DNA of 64,000 nucleotides, taken from NCBI RefSeq assembly GCF_003994855.1, contig NZ_CP034142.1, positions 186,001 to 250,000 on the forward strand, read 5' to 3'. Below, one piece after another: positions 20,464 to 28,194 of the stretch. The notes under the pieces were generated by a model that saw only the letters and a list, made by a program, of their open reading frames with translations, had not been told where the DNA came from and did no database searches. A program made the translations under genes and the position numbers. Each line of letters begins with the position of its first letter. The stretch's first letter is position 1. This DNA is from Marinobacter sp. NP-4(2019) (GTDB lineage Bacteria; Pseudomonadota; Gammaproteobacteria; Pseudomonadales; Oleiphilaceae).

Positions 20464-21138
20464 TCAGATCCAGACGTAATATTGGTTAAGGACATAGAGG
20501 CCGGCTGCCATCAGCGTAATCCCTCCCAGCGTTTCGAACGCACGACGCCAGGGCCCCATCGATTGCAGGTTCTCGAGCCAGCCAATGCTGACCGCGCCCA
20601 CCGCGAAGGGAATAACCCGTCCGAGGGCAAAAGCCAGCATCAACAGTCCACCATAAACCACGGACCCGATTGAGGCACTGACACCCAGACCGATCCACAG
20701 GCCTGGTGAGCACATTGGGCAGATCCCCACCGTGAACGGTATGCCGAGGATAAAAGCACCCCAGAGCGTGGCCACACGTTTGCCGCGCAACGGTAGCCAG
20801 GGCAAGGGGATTTTCAGCCAGCCGGTCCAGAGTAGACCAAGCAGGATCAAAAACGGCCCCAGCACCACGTTCCATTGGCGACTCAGAAAATCCTGGACCC
20901 AGGCGCCGCCCAATGCGGCGCTGACGCCCAGTACCACATGAGTCAGGATCAGGCCGGCGGCGAAGGCGCACCCATAGCTGACGGCTTCCCGCAATGCCCG
21001 CGCGTGCGTGACGTAGCCCAATACAACGGGAATGGCGGCGAAGGCCACCGGTGTGAAGCTGAACAGGAAACCGGCCAACAAGGCCGCGCTGAGCCCGGCG
21101 AGTCCGCCCATTTGCATCCAGGCCACGGTATCCATCAA
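20464..21138 (-). CDS. CcdA/DsbD-transmembrane-like protein
   Basis: A 224-residue membrane protein with about six hydrophobic segments, resembling CcdA, which carries electrons across the inner membrane to periplasmic thiols. The first conserved block reads FSFTPVAFAAIPVVLGY, where the usual redox cysteine is missing, while the later block has GICPMCSPGL. The cysteine pattern is therefore changed. It lies three bases before the regulator start and after the NHL lipoprotein. A plausible role is reducing the CPxC proteins encoded upstream, but this is inference. Confidence 0.75.
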   Translation of the reverse strand: MMDTVAWMQMGGLAGLSAALLAGFLFSFTPVAFAAIPVVLGYVTHARALREAVSYGCAFAAGLILTHVVLGVSAALGGAWVQDFLSRQWNVVLGPFLILLGLLWTGWLKIPLPWLPLRGKRVATLWGAFILGIPFTVGICPMCSPGLWIGLGVSASIGSVVYGGLLMLAFALGRVIPFAVGAVSIGWLENLQSMGPWRRAFETLGGITLMAAGLYVLNQYYVWI

Positions 21139-21157
21139 TGCCCTCCCTACACCCAGA

Positions 21158-22093
21158 TCAAGGTGTTTCCGCCGGTCGCCATTTCTCCACTTGGTTGCCG
21201 GCGAAATTGGTGGTCCATACGGTGCCGTCGATGTCCACGGCCACCGCGATCTCGGACTGACCGGGGCCCTTGGCCGGGGTACCGAAGGCGGTCAGAAATG
21301 AACCCTCTGCCGTGAATTTCTGGATGCGGTCGTTGTAGAAGTCGGCGGCATAGACGGCCCCGTCGGGACCGACGGCCACCGAGGTCACGGTGGCAAACCA
21401 GCCCTTGAACGGCCCGAAGATGTTCATGGCGAACGGGCCGCCCCACTTGCGGATGAACTCGCCGTCGGCGCCGAACTGCTGGACCCGGTCGTTGTAGCCG
21501 TCGGCCACGTAGAAGCCACCGTCGGGTGCGACGGCTACGTCGGTGGGATAGTTGAAGTCACCGGCACCGATGCCGGTGCCATTCCAGCTCTTCAGCACTT
21601 TGCCGTCCGGAGCGAGATGGACGATGCGCTGGGCATAGGTATCGGCGATCAGCAGTGTGCCGTCGGAGCGTACGGCAAGACCGCCCGGGCTGTTTAATCC
21701 ATCCTCGGCCGCAATCGCCCGATGGTATTCGCCGTCCAGCGAGAAGACGTGAATCACGTCCTTGAAATAGTCAGGAACGTAGAGCTTGTCGCCGGCGATG
21801 GTCATGTTCATCGGGCGGCCGAGCACCTGATTGCCGAAAGCCCGCTTGAACGTGCCTTGCTTGTCGAAGACCTGGATACGGTTGTTGCGGGCGTCCGCGA
21901 CAAATACCTCGTCGGCGGTCACTGCGATGCCGGTGGGATCGTTGAACTGGCCCTTGGCACTGCCTTTTTCTCCCCAACTCACGTCCCGCTGGTAGGGTGG
22001 TTCCTGATTCCAGTTGACGGCACCGCAGCCGCTCAGCAACAGTGCCGCAACGATGATCGCAACCCTGTAATGTATTGGTTGTGTCATCCGCAT
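21158..22093 (-). CDS. NHL-repeat beta-propeller lipoprotein
   Basis: A protein of about 311 residues with a lipoprotein signal (LLLSGC, lipobox cysteine) and about six NHL repeats of the form GIAVTADEVFVADARNNRIQVFDKQG. Such propellers scaffold protein or ligand binding at the periplasmic membrane face. I chose the ATG at 22093, which has GGGG six bases upstream; an in-frame TTG at 22108 and ATG at 22087 are alternatives. Part of the MerR-controlled operon. Confidence 0.75.
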   Translation of the reverse strand: MRMTQPIHYRVAIIVAALLLSGCGAVNWNQEPPYQRDVSWGEKGSAKGQFNDPTGIAVTADEVFVADARNNRIQVFDKQGTFKRAFGNQVLGRPMNMTIAGDKLYVPDYFKDVIHVFSLDGEYHRAIAAEDGLNSPGGLAVRSDGTLLIADTYAQRIVHLAPDGKVLKSWNGTGIGAGDFNYPTDVAVAPDGGFYVADGYNDRVQQFGADGEFIRKWGGPFAMNIFGPFKGWFATVTSVAVGPDGAVYAADFYNDRIQKFTAEGSFLTAFGTPAKGPGQSEIAVAVDIDGTVWTTNFAGNQVEKWRPAETP

Positions 22094-22117
22094 AAGCTTC
22101 CCCATCAACTCGGCACG

Positions 22118-23032
22118 TTAGAAATTGCGACGAAAGCCGACGCGTACGATGTAGTCGTCCGCAATCGCGTCACCGTTGGGGTCTTCGGCCACGGGCAGTT
22201 GCACCGTGCCTTCGACGACCCAGCGCCGGCTGATGTATTGCAACCCCGGCGCCAGCAGCCACTGGGTGCCGCCGGAATTGGCATCGGTACTGCTGCCTGC
22301 CTCGTCGCGCTCGCGGTGGACGAGATTGGATTCCAGCAGGGCGTAGACAAAGCCCGGCGTGCCGGACACGCTTTCCAGACTGCGCGGCCAGATCCGGTAT
22401 TGCAGCGAGGCGTCGAAATGCGTTTCGTCGCCTCGCGCGAAGCCATCGTGACGCCCATTTTCGCGGTAGAGCAACTGTGCATCGACCTGGTACTGCAGCG
22501 TCTGGTAGGTGGTTACCACGCCGCCGAATCCATCCCAGGCGCCATCGCCCGCCTGCAGCGGTCGCGGCAGCTCGCCGAAGCGATCACGGTCGTTATCGTC
22601 GCCGGTGGGTGCGGTGACGCCCAAAAACGGGGCGATGCGGAAGGTGCCGCCGATGAAGTCGTCCTGATAGGCGGTGTAGCGGCCGAATATCGAGACGTCG
22701 CCGATGCCGCCGGTGTCACGGTTGATCCGGCCCATTGGTGTGGTGACGTCCAGTTCCTTGTTGAAGAAGTAGGGAACCACGCCGAACACTGCAAGCTTCG
22801 GGGTCACGCCGTAAGCCAGTACGCTGCCCAAGGCCTGTACCGAGACCTTGCGATCCATAGGGCCGCTGTCGGAGCGCTCCCGTAATACAAGCTGCTCGCG
22901 CCAGATGGATTGCCCTTCGGCCACCGGGAGGGCGGTATTGAAGGTGTTAGGGGCGGCATGTGCCGTAGAGGCACCAGCTAGCAGGAAGCCAACCAGCGCC
23001 AGCGTGCCCATGGGATGGATGTCAGTACGCAT
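22118..23032 (-). CDS. Outer-membrane transporter-like beta-barrel protein (copy 2)
   Basis: A 304-residue exported protein with a signal peptide ending near STAHA|APN. The rest has alternating patterns expected of a beta barrel and ends with an aromatic residue (VGFRRNF). It resembles the MetA-pathway/phenol-degradation-type outer-membrane family. The C-terminal half shares motifs such as WLLAPGLQY and VQLPV with the protein at 24040-24867, so the two are probably paralogues. The ATG at 23032 overlaps the HMA-protein stop. Probable role: outer-membrane passage of the metal or a thiol complex; unproven. Confidence 0.65.
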   Translation of the reverse strand: MRTDIHPMGTLALVGFLLAGASTAHAAPNTFNTALPVAEGQSIWREQLVLRERSDSGPMDRKVSVQALGSVLAYGVTPKLAVFGVVPYFFNKELDVTTPMGRINRDTGGIGDVSIFGRYTAYQDDFIGGTFRIAPFLGVTAPTGDDNDRDRFGELPRPLQAGDGAWDGFGGVVTTYQTLQYQVDAQLLYRENGRHDGFARGDETHFDASLQYRIWPRSLESVSGTPGFVYALLESNLVHRERDEAGSSTDANSGGTQWLLAPGLQYISRRWVVEGTVQLPVAEDPNGDAIADDYIVRVGFRRNF

Positions 23033-23339
23033 CGTTGCCTCCCGGTTCGCCTTCTGCCCGCGAGAAGGAGTGCAACGTGAAGCCGGCCTCCTTGACGGCC
23101 TGATCCGCCTGCTCCTCGGTGAATGTCTTGCCCTCTTGCAGGGTGACGCGCACCACGCCATCGCCGATGTCGACCTGTATGTCGGTGACGCCGTCAACCT
23201 TGTTCAGACGCTTCTCGATCCCATAGGCACAGAACGGGCACGCCAGGCCTTTCACGCCCAGTACGTATTGATTGTCGGCGGCCAGCGCGGCAACGCTGAA
23301 TATCAGGCCTGCCAGCAACAGGGACAGTCTTGTAAACAT
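23022..23339 (-). CDS. MerP-like heavy-metal-associated domain protein (copy 2)
   Basis: A 105-residue exported protein with a signal peptide (ALA|ADN) and one HMA domain. The metal motif is GLACPFCAYGIEKRL, with Cys34 and Cys37; the CPFC spacing matches MerP-type sites but with proline in place of alanine. It is the first gene after the operator at 23372-23402. A paralogue at 23714-24028 has CPYC. Likely a periplasmic metal carrier for the system. Confidence 0.88.
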   Translation of the reverse strand: MFTRLSLLLAGLIFSVAALAADNQYVLGVKGLACPFCAYGIEKRLNKVDGVTDIQVDIGDGVVRVTLQEGKTFTEEQADQAVKEAGFTLHSFSRAEGEPGGNDAY

Positions 23340-23371
23340 GACGAAACCTCTTGCTACGAATGCATGGTTTC

Positions 23372-23402
23372 AGCCTAATGCCTGGAGTTGACTCCAGGTC
23401 AA
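23372..23402 (-). promoter_or_regulatory. MerR-family operator-promoter (copy 2)
   Basis: Minus strand: -35 TTGACC, a 19-base spacer containing the perfect palindrome CTGGAGTCAACTCCAG with the tail GGCAT, and -10 TAGGCT. The 19-base spacer and palindrome match ZntR/CadR-type sites. It drives the 23339 to 20071 operon. The same palindrome recurs at 24901-24931. Confidence 0.85.
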
Positions 23403-23438
23403 GCATAATTTCGTGAGCTGGCTCTTTCGGCCCTTCTG

Positions 23439-23717
23439 TCAGGACTCCCCCAACCTGTCCAGAATCGCCTGGCGCAGTTTGGCCTTGGAGGGTGGCGAGG
23501 GAAACACCAGTTTGCCGTCCAGTGCAATGGCTGGCGTACTCAGCATCCCCAACCGCACGGCGTAATCGATGTCCTCCACCACATTGATTTCCCGATACTG
23601 AACTTGATGGTTGCCCAGTTCGGCAATGGTCTCTTTCACCAGCGCCCGGGCTTTCTGGCAATGGCCACAGCCCGAGGCGGCCAGGAGCTCAACAATAACG
23701 GTGTGCTGGTTGCTCAT
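23439..23717 (-). CDS. Thioredoxin/glutaredoxin-like protein (CGHC)
   Basis: A 92-residue thioredoxin-fold protein without a signal peptide. The active site is SGCGHCQKA and the cis-proline loop is MLSTPAIALDGK. Its start overlaps the stop of the HMA protein by four bases. It likely reduces or exchanges metal-bound thiols in the cytoplasm, but its partner is unknown. It ends before the operator at 23372-23402. Confidence 0.85.
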   Translation of the reverse strand: MSNQHTVIVELLAASGCGHCQKARALVKETIAELGNHQVQYREINVVEDIDYAVRLGMLSTPAIALDGKLVFPSPPSKAKLRQAILDRLGES

Positions 23718-24028
23718 TTCTCCTCCGAATGTTCAAAGGAGCGCAGGGTGAATCCGGCATCGTTGATCAGTTGCTTGAGTTTGGCTTCGCCGATGGGGGC
23801 TTCCGTGTCAGCCTGGAACACCACCAGCCCTTCGTTGATCCGGATGGTCACGCTGTCTTCATCCACACCGTTAAGCGCCCTGATTTTCTTTTCGATGCCG
23901 TAGGCGCAATAAGGGCAGGCCAGGCCATCCACCCGCAATTGATATTCCCTGTCCGCCGACCAGGCTGGCAACGCCAGCGCAGATAACAGGAGGATCGATA
24001 ACCATGTTCGCGTGCTTGATGTTTGCAT
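23714..24028 (-). CDS. MerP-like heavy-metal-associated domain protein (copy 1)
   Basis: A 104-residue exported HMA protein. The signal peptide ends near AWS|ADR and the metal site is GLACPYCAYGIEKK (Cys38, Cys41). The ATG at 24028 has GGAG nearby; an ATG at 24052 would overlap the upstream gene. It is about as long as the copy at 23022-23339 and shares YxLxVxGLACPxCAYGIEK, so a duplication is clear. Confidence 0.88.
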   Translation of the reverse strand: MQTSSTRTWLSILLLSALALPAWSADREYQLRVDGLACPYCAYGIEKKIRALNGVDEDSVTIRINEGLVVFQADTEAPIGEAKLKQLINDAGFTLRSFEHSEEK

Positions 24029-24039
24029 TGTGTTGACTC

Positions 24040-24867
24040 CTATAAATGCCATTCCAGCTCGACCAGCGCGCGGTAATCGTCGGCATCCTGATTGCCGGCG
24101 AGATCGTCATGGACAGGCAGCTGTACGCCGGTTTTGACGGCAAAATTGCGGAGGGTCCACATCAGGCCCGGCGAGAGAAACCATTGGTCACCGCCGATAC
24201 GCCGCGAGTCATCTCCAGGGCCCGGGAGGTGTTCGGTATGTTCGTAATTCAGTTCCAGTATCCATACCCAGTCCGGCTCATGGTATTCAGTCGGTGTGGG
24301 TCGTATGCCGCCGGCCAGGTCCACTCGCCATACATCCGGCCGTTCAGCGCCGTGGGCCGTATCGGCGTTAAAACGGCGACGCACCGAGGCCCAGCGGTAC
24401 CACTTGCGCCCTTCATACCCGTAGGTCAGCCCCAGCAGGTAATCGTTCCCATCGCGTTCGGCGGCGCCGTCGTGGCCGGTATCACCGTCATCCAGAATGA
24501 CCTTGCCGAACATCGCGGCGGATTCCTGGGTACCAAAGGTGTCTTCGCGCCAGAACCGGTATTTGCTGGAAAGTGTGGAAGGGCTGCGGCCGCTGTCCGT
24601 GTCCCCATGCCCTTCTGAGCGGGCGTAACCAGTGCCGATACCGGCGACCCAATCGCCGGTGATGCCGTACTTGAGTTCAAGTTCGGCCTCTGTCTCGCGC
24701 TCGTCGGACTTTTCCCGGTGCGCGCCCAGATGCATTTCGAAACCGTCCTTGAAAAGCACATGGGGGCCTACACCGAACACGGGATCGTGGGCGTAGGCGG
24801 TGGGCGTGAGCAACATCACGGTAGCAAGGCATGGCAAGGCGAGAAGGAAGTTCTTGTTAATGTGCAT
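24040..24867 (-). CDS. Outer-membrane transporter-like beta-barrel protein (copy 1)
   Basis: A 275-residue exported protein with a signal peptide ending near AYA|HDP. It looks like an outer-membrane barrel. The block WFLSPGLMWTLRNFAVKTGVQLPV parallels the one in the protein at 22118-23032. It is the first gene after the operator at 24901-24931, and is followed by the HMA and thioredoxin-like genes. Function is inferred from context only. Confidence 0.65.
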   Translation of the reverse strand: MHINKNFLLALPCLATVMLLTPTAYAHDPVFGVGPHVLFKDGFEMHLGAHREKSDERETEAELELKYGITGDWVAGIGTGYARSEGHGDTDSGRSPSTLSSKYRFWREDTFGTQESAAMFGKVILDDGDTGHDGAAERDGNDYLLGLTYGYEGRKWYRWASVRRRFNADTAHGAERPDVWRVDLAGGIRPTPTEYHEPDWVWILELNYEHTEHLPGPGDDSRRIGGDQWFLSPGLMWTLRNFAVKTGVQLPVHDDLAGNQDADDYRALVELEWHL

Positions 24868-24900
24868 GTGTCCTGCACCCTGGATCGTTGGTTTATAACA

Positions 24901-24931
24901 AGCATAAGATCTGGAGTTGACTCCAGGTCAA
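24901..24931 (-). promoter_or_regulatory. MerR-family operator-promoter (copy 1)
   Basis: Minus strand: -35 TTGACC, a 19-base spacer with the palindrome CTGGAGTCAACTCCAG, and -10 TATGCT. The -35 and palindrome are identical to the copy at 23372-23402. The start codon of the first gene is 34 bases downstream. Confidence 0.86.
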
Positions 24932-25083
24932 GTATTTCTTCCTTGTGAATCACTGTAACAATCTGCGTGAGTGGTGGTCAGTAGGACGTAAGGCACATTA
25001 CGGCGCTTGCCGCAGGAGGCATGATATGAAAACCGCGCATGTTGTCACCTTTGCATTATCGGAGCGATGGGTCAGCGAAGGTG
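24932..25083. other. Intergenic stretch without convincing gene
   Basis: No gene with recognisable features lies between the operator and the cytochrome gene. A short plus-strand frame (24945-25139) has no family match and runs into the antisense of the cytochrome gene. Confidence 0.5.
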
Positions 25084-25512
25084 CTATTGGCTTTCTGTTG
25101 CTTGGTATTCCCGTTGTTCATCCGTCCAGAGGGTCTTGAGGTACTCTATTACTGCGGCTATTTCCTGGTCGGTCAGACTTTCACCGAAAGCAGGCATGGT
25201 GAGCCGGTCGGATTTATTGAAAGGGTGTCGCCACCCTTCGGCGATCATCTTGAACAGCATGGCATCGCTGTGGCGCCAGGTGTGGCCGGTTTCATCGTGA
25301 GGTGGCGGAGGCATTTCTCCCTTATCATCCGGCTTTTCCCAGTTGGCGGCGCCTTCGCCCTGCCATCCGTGGCAGGCTGCGCAGTATTGCTCATAGATCT
25401 GGCGACCCTGGGCGACGTCCGTTGGTGCGTTGTTGGCACCTGCAGACCCGCCTGAGGCACCCGCAAGCACTGGCACAACGAGCAAGGCCAGCAAGTAGAT
25501 CCCTTTATTCAT
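25084..25512 (-). CDS. Periplasmic single-haem c-type cytochrome
   Basis: A 142-residue exported cytochrome. A signal peptide of about 19 residues precedes the haem motif CAACH, and MPAFGESLTDQEIAAVIEYLKTLW supplies the C-terminal axial methionine and helix of class I cytochromes. The start at 25512 overlaps the preceding gene end by eight bases. It is the last gene of the copper-linked minus-strand series. It may accept electrons from a copper oxidase; no oxidase is present here. Confidence 0.88.
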   Translation of the reverse strand: MNKGIYLLALLVVPVLAGASGGSAGANNAPTDVAQGRQIYEQYCAACHGWQGEGAANWEKPDDKGEMPPPPHDETGHTWRHSDAMLFKMIAEGWRHPFNKSDRLTMPAFGESLTDQEIAAVIEYLKTLWTDEQREYQATESQ

Positions 25513-26359
25513 CGACGGGCGTCCATTCGCCAGCGTCGCCATGGGCAAGCAACGCCCCATGTTCAGTGCCCACCACCAGCCCTTGTGCCGGCGAGAAGGC
25601 GAGCGCGGTCACGGGTTGGGGTGCCGCCAGGTCTGTCCAGGTTTCACCACCATCGGCACTGTGATGAAGCTGCCCCTCAACGACGGCATAGACGTTTTCC
25701 GGAGCCGCAGGATCATAGCTGATGGCAGACACAGTGCCCCGCAGATCACCCGCATCGCCCCAGAAGCAGAAACAGTCCATGGAACGGGCGACACCTCGGG
25801 TGGTACCCGCAAACAGCCAGCCACTTTCCATGCTGCCGGGCATGTCTGAGTGCAGGAAGGCCTGCACCGGCTCCCGGGGACCACTATCGACTTTCACCCA
25901 TTCGGCGCCGCCGTCCCGGGACCGAAACATGCCGTCCTTGCCAAGGTAGGCGTAGAGGGTGTCCGGCTGGGTGGCGTGAGCGGCAATGGCAGTGACCCCG
26001 AGATCCGGCAAGGTGTCGTTGAGGGATTGCCAGCGCTCACCGACGCTGTCATAGCGCCAGACGCCCAGGCCAGGACCTGCCAGGTAGGTACTTGCGTCCG
26101 CCCCCCTGGCCAGGGACGTGGGTTGAGCGCCCCGATCAGCCGCAGGTAGCGCAATCTCGGTGGTCTTGCCACCTTCAATGGCAAACAGGCCACTGTCCCG
26201 CAGCACCAGAAGGGCGCCTGACGAGCTGGTCGTCAGTGCCTTCACTGGTTGGCCATCGGCCGCAGACTGGGCGTGAACCAGGGCCGGCATGGCAACGACC
26301 AGTGCGAACAGGAAAAGACGCGAGAGGGCAGAGTTCAGGCCATAAACCATCGCTTTCAT
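25505..26359 (-). CDS. Exported BNR/Ycf48-like beta-propeller protein
   Basis: A 284-residue exported protein with a signal peptide (VHAQ|SAA). It carries sialidase-type (BNR) Asp-box repeats, for example FRSRDGGAEWVKV and HHSADGGETWTDL, as in photosystem-assembly-factor-like propellers. A CFCFW segment lies in the fourth blade. Its role is unknown; the neighbours suggest periplasmic metal or cytochrome maturation. The ATG at 26359 was chosen because the signal peptide starts there. Confidence 0.75.
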   Translation of the reverse strand: MKAMVYGLNSALSRLFLFALVVAMPALVHAQSAADGQPVKALTTSSSGALLVLRDSGLFAIEGGKTTEIALPAADRGAQPTSLARGADASTYLAGPGLGVWRYDSVGERWQSLNDTLPDLGVTAIAAHATQPDTLYAYLGKDGMFRSRDGGAEWVKVDSGPREPVQAFLHSDMPGSMESGWLFAGTTRGVARSMDCFCFWGDAGDLRGTVSAISYDPAAPENVYAVVEGQLHHSADGGETWTDLAAPQPVTALAFSPAQGLVVGTEHGALLAHGDAGEWTPVDE

Positions 26360-26369
26360 AGTACTGACC

Positions 26370-26882
26370 TCAGTAATCTTTATGTTCACGGAAAACCCGT
26401 TGCTGGCCATTGGCACTGAAGGCGAAGACCTGGTAATCGTCCTTACGGCCGGTTTCCATGCCGGGGGTGCCATGGGGCATACCGGGTACTGAAAGGCCGA
26501 TCGTATTCAACTCGGGATTGTCCAGGTAAGCGACAATATCATTGGCCGGCACATGCCCTTCAATCACCAGATCACCGATTAATGCAGTATGGCAGGACGC
26601 CATTTCACGAGGCACGCCATGGGTCTGCTTGACCTCATTGAGGTTGTCGGTTTCAACGATGCTGGCCTCAAAGCCATTGGCATCAAGGTGCTCCGCCCAG
26701 GATTGGCAGCAGCTGCAATTGGGGCTCTTGTAGATGGTGATGGCCGGGCCTGCCTCTCCAGTGGACGCCACGGGGGTTGACGATTTGGCGGGCTCACCAG
26801 TCTGGATTGCAAGCGTGGCGGCACCAGCGGCAAGAACGATGGCGGCCACACTTGTATACAGGGCAATTTTTTTCGTCTTCAT
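26370..26882 (-). CDS. DUF411 metal-binding protein
   Basis: A 170-residue protein with an N-terminal membrane anchor or signal and the DUF411 signature: ITIYKSPNCSCCQSWAEHLDANGF, VKQTHGVPREMASCHTALIGDLVIEGHVPANDI and a C-terminal VPGMPHGTPGME. Family members occur beside copper-resistance genes. The CSCC motif and MPHGTPGM are likely copper ligands. It lies in the copper-linked series. Confidence 0.9.
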   Translation of the reverse strand: MKTKKIALYTSVAAIVLAAGAATLAIQTGEPAKSSTPVASTGEAGPAITIYKSPNCSCCQSWAEHLDANGFEASIVETDNLNEVKQTHGVPREMASCHTALIGDLVIEGHVPANDIVAYLDNPELNTIGLSVPGMPHGTPGMETGRKDDYQVFAFSANGQQRVFREHKDY

Positions 26883-26981
26883 GATAATCCTCGATTCGAA
26901 TCCGTAATGGGCAACGCAATGCCCGGGGTCGCCTTGGCTTCCCCGGGCAATGGATGTTAGTTCGGGACGTTGCCCCAACCC

Positions 26982-27260
26982 TTAACTGGTTTCGGCGCCT
27001 TCATTCTTGTTGGCGCCGTCTATGTTGTCGTTGCCGTGGCTTTGCATCATTTTCATGCAGGCATCGGTCATGGCTTTACGATCTTCCGGGGACATGTCAG
27101 ACATCATGTTCATCATCCCCATCATGCCGCCCATTCCCTCCATACCTTCCGAGGACATCATGCCTTTTCCTTCGCCCTCATGGGCAAATACAGAGAAGGT
27201 ACCAATGGTACCGGCCAGAAACATTGCTGTGATTGTGAGCTTGATCTTTGAATTGCGCAT
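26982..27260 (-). CDS. Small exported methionine-rich protein
   Basis: A 92-residue exported protein with a signal peptide ending near VFA|HEG. The mature part is rich in methionine (GMMSSEGMEGMGGMMGMMNMMSDM), a composition common in periplasmic copper binders. No domain is recognised. The ATG at 27260 has an AACTGGAGTGA ribosome site. It belongs to the copper-linked series. Confidence 0.75.
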   Translation of the reverse strand: MRNSKIKLTITAMFLAGTIGTFSVFAHEGEGKGMMSSEGMEGMGGMMGMMNMMSDMSPEDRKAMTDACMKMMQSHGNDNIDGANKNEGAETS

Positions 27261-27383
27261 TTGATTCACTCCAGTTAAAGCCCCGTGACGAATGAAAGAA
27301 AGCATGAGGCTTTTTTAAACAGTTAATGTTGCAAGAATTGCCGTTAATGAATTCGCCGCGAAGGGCGAAAATCCGGGTCAGAT

Positions 27384-27749
27384 TCAGGAGTGATGTTCTG
27401 GAGGAGGCGTAACAGAAGCCAGGAACGGATCCTGGTAGAGAGATGCGCGGGCACTACGCATCGGTTGGGCGTCGGTGTCAAATAATCCCGTGGGAGCTGA
27501 GAGTAAAAGACCCACACTGACGCCGCAATTGCTCAGTCCGCTGGCGCTCGGGCAGGGCATGCCGGGAACGAGGGTGCAATCGCTTCCCGCATCGGGTTGA
27601 GAACTGGCGCTTTCAACCTGATCCATCACCATGGAGCCACAATCCATCATTGCCGCGCCCGCCATTTGCGAGATAGCCAGCGCCGGCCCGCTCATCACCA
27701 GAAGCAGTGATAGCAGCACAGAAAGGATTTGGCGGTTCGTTGCGGTCAT
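27384..27749 (-). CDS. Small exported cysteine-containing protein, copper-linked
   Basis: A 121-residue exported protein of unknown family. A signal segment is followed by a methionine/cysteine-containing mature region (AAMMDCGSM, DCTLVPGMPC) and ends PFLASVTPPPEHHS. The ending and cysteine layout recall the protein at 34561-34956 (LDTLTPPPNSSKA), so the two may be distant relatives. Similar small proteins precede CusC/CzcC genes elsewhere, but the function is unknown. Confidence 0.6.
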   Translation of the reverse strand: MTATNRQILSVLLSLLLVMSGPALAISQMAGAAMMDCGSMVMDQVESASSQPDAGSDCTLVPGMPCPSASGLSNCGVSVGLLLSAPTGLFDTDAQPMRSARASLYQDPFLASVTPPPEHHS

Positions 27750-27961
27750 CTTGAGTTCAAGCACCAAACGGTCGAGTTACGTGGCTCTGACAAACAACCA
27801 GTAATTTGGTTCACTGAATCCCGGCACTTCACTTGTCCTTGAAGGGGTTACCCTCAGTCATAGCCGGGAGTGCTACTGCATGAAAATAACCGATGATTTT
27901 TTCCATCAGAATCATGCGTACTTTCCTCTCAGAATAGCCGCATATTGGCTAATGAGTATGG
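27750..27961. other. Intergenic stretch in the copper series
   Basis: About 210 bases with no supported gene. A 33-codon plus-strand frame starting near 27880 and a weak CueR-like dyad near 27836-27866 were seen but not accepted. Confidence 0.4.
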
Positions 27962-28168
27962 TTAATTCTTCAAGAATTTGATCAGCGCCAGAATTGCGAG
28001 CACCAACAATATAATCAGCAGCAGTGGCATGATCATCATTGGTAACATCATCCAGCCCATGCCAGACATCATGGAATTGCAGATTTCCCAGAAACCTGTC
28101 TCCGGAGCCGCTAATGCGGTAGCGGGAAACAGGGCGAATGTGAAAAGAACGGCGAGTAGTAGTTTCAT
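27962..28168 (-). CDS. Small exported membrane protein
   Basis: A 68-residue protein with an N-terminal signal-like segment (LFPATALA|APE) and one long hydrophobic methionine-rich helix (MMSGMGWMMLPMMIMPLLLIILLVLAILALIKFL). Family not recognised. It sits between the CusC-like gene and the small cysteine protein, on the same strand, and may help the efflux complex. Confidence 0.7.
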   Translation of the reverse strand: MKLLLAVLFTFALFPATALAAPETGFWEICNSMMSGMGWMMLPMMIMPLLLIILLVLAILALIKFLKN

Positions 28169-28194
28169 GGTGGATCCTCTTTCAGTTTGATATT

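Noticed and set aside
21722..22885. 387-residue plus-strand frame opposite the NHL and barrel genes
   Set aside because: Spans the antisense of two genes with export signals and repeats; not a real gene.
24945..25139. Small plus-strand frame after the operator
   Set aside because: No clear ribosome site or family; runs into antisense of the cytochrome gene.
27836..27979. Weak CueR-like dyad and a 33-codon plus-strand frame
   Set aside because: The -10 and spacing do not fit and the frame overlaps the tail of a minus-strand gene; evidence too thin.
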